Below, piece by piece: positions 63,577 through 64,000 of a stretch of DNA of 64,000 bases; positions within the stretch are counted from its first letter, which is position 1; each line of letters begins with the position of its first letter. The DNA comes from Paenibacillus crassostreae. Lineage in GTDB: Bacteria > Bacillota > Bacilli > Paenibacillales > Paenibacillaceae. A program made the position numbers and the translations under genes. Under the pieces are notes generated by a model that saw only the letters and a program-made list of their open reading frames with translations, had not been told where the DNA came from and did not search any database. The stretch lies in NCBI RefSeq assembly GCF_001857945.1, contig NZ_CP017770.1, positions 2,852,001 to 2,916,000 on the forward strand. Reading direction: 5' to 3'.

Positions 63577-64000
63577 TTATACTTGCAGATTTCTGTATAG
63601 AGAAGCTAACTTTGCTGCCGTTCGGCTCCATGTAAAATGTTGTAGGACATCGCTACGACCGTTCGCACCCAACCGTTCTCTGAGGGATTTGTCTGTGGCT
63701 AGCTTCAATAAATAACTAGCAAATTGCTGTGGATGGTGGTATTGATCAACCAGGTAGCCATTATGACCGTGTTGTACGATTTCTTGAATACCGCCATTTC
63801 TTGAGGCTATGACAGGAATTCCAGAAGCCATGGCTTCAACGTTCACTAGGCCAAAAGCTTCATGCTTCTGTGATGGACAGACGAAACAATCGGCTAACCG
63901 GTATATCTTATGAATGGTGCTATGTGGTTTTTTTCCTATAAAAGTAATGGGTACACCCATTCTATAAGCCTGTAGCTTAAGACGTTTCATATAGGCTGAA
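63577..64000 (-). CDS. Glycosyltransferase family 4 (N-terminal part outside window)
   Basis: The minus-strand frame is open to the window edge, so only about 141 C-terminal residues are visible; the in-frame Met at 63990 is probably internal. GT4 C-terminal donor-sugar domain: CFVCPSQKHEAFGLVNVEAM (E-x7-E type), ASGIPVIASRNGGIQEIV and GHNGYLVD. It resembles spore-coat or cell-surface GT4 enzymes, but the acceptor is unknown. Confidence 0.85.
   Translation of the reverse strand, partial: SAYMKRLKLQAYRMGVPITFIGKKPHSTIHKIYRLADCFVCPSQKHEAFGLVNVEAMASGIPVIASRNGGIQEIVQHGHNGYLVDQYHHPQQFASYLLKLATDKSLRERLGANGRSDVLQHFTWSRTAAKLASLYRNLQV

Noticed and set aside
1-64000. CRISPR arrays, tRNA or rRNA genes, prophage
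   Set aside because: No regularly spaced repeats, no cloverleaf or rRNA sequences and no phage structural genes were found on either strand by reading.

Overview
The window looks like chromosome from a low-to-moderate G+C, spore-forming, plant-polysaccharide-using Firmicute, most likely Paenibacillus or a close relative. The evidence is strong AGGAGG-type ribosome-binding sites, frequent GTG/TTG starts, a Spo0E-family phosphatase, Lpl/Ytc-type sugar ABC systems, YesM/YesN-type regulators, and an intracellular xylanase / alpha-glucuronidase / xylosidase set arranged as in the aldouronate cluster described for Paenibacillus sp. JDR-2. No rRNA, tRNA, CRISPR array or prophage was seen.

Layout. 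1-6.6 kb: end of an aldouronate (glucuronoxylan fragment) uptake and degradation operon. 6.8-11.1 kb: DEAD-box helicase, serine hydrolase, sodium:neurotransmitter-type symporter. 11.1-14.0 kb: an A+T-rich block (FMN reductase, LLM flavin monooxygenase, HxlR regulator) bounded by two copies of a ~78-bp repeat and an ISL3-type transposase remnant, probably acquired. 14.0-16.2 kb: quinone-stress type operon (MhqO-like dioxygenase, flavin reductase, membrane-anchored methyltransferase). 16.4-24.1 kb: PAS-GGDEF-EAL protein, metallo-beta-lactamase-fold hydrolase, RNA methyltransferase, an internally duplicated small protein, cytoplasmic alpha-amylase. 24.3-28.8 kb: MhqN-like nitroreductase, then GbsR and the OpuA glycine-betaine/choline transporter. 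29.1-36.7 kb: a divergent sugar ABC system with its own two-component system. 36.8-38.0 kb: cysteine synthase and a YolD-like protein. 38.5-44.3 kb: a c-di-GMP-I riboswitch with terminator, a chemotaxis receptor and a single-module NRPS-like reductase. 44.4-46.4 kb: LipL and a glycosyltransferase. 46.4-55.4 kb: AraC-type membrane regulator, two paralogous binding lipoproteins, two permeases and a GH105 hydrolase, a probable pectin (rhamnogalacturonan) fragment system. 55.5-59.3 kb: MenA-like prenyltransferase, alanine dehydrogenase, Spo0E-like protein, a 43-residue small protein, NlpC/P60 lipoprotein. 59.5-63.4 kb: Fur-controlled YclNOPQ-type siderophore transporter. The window ends inside a glycosyltransferase.

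How the parts work together. Three carbohydrate ABC systems lack an ATPase gene here and presumably use a shared MsmX-type ATPase. Two oxidative/electrophile-stress loci 10 kb apart carry the same MhqR-like operator. The most interesting unit is the riboswitch-led MCP plus NRPS-like pair, which would place a small-molecule aldehyde/alcohol synthase under c-di-GMP control, in a region that also encodes a c-di-GMP turnover protein.
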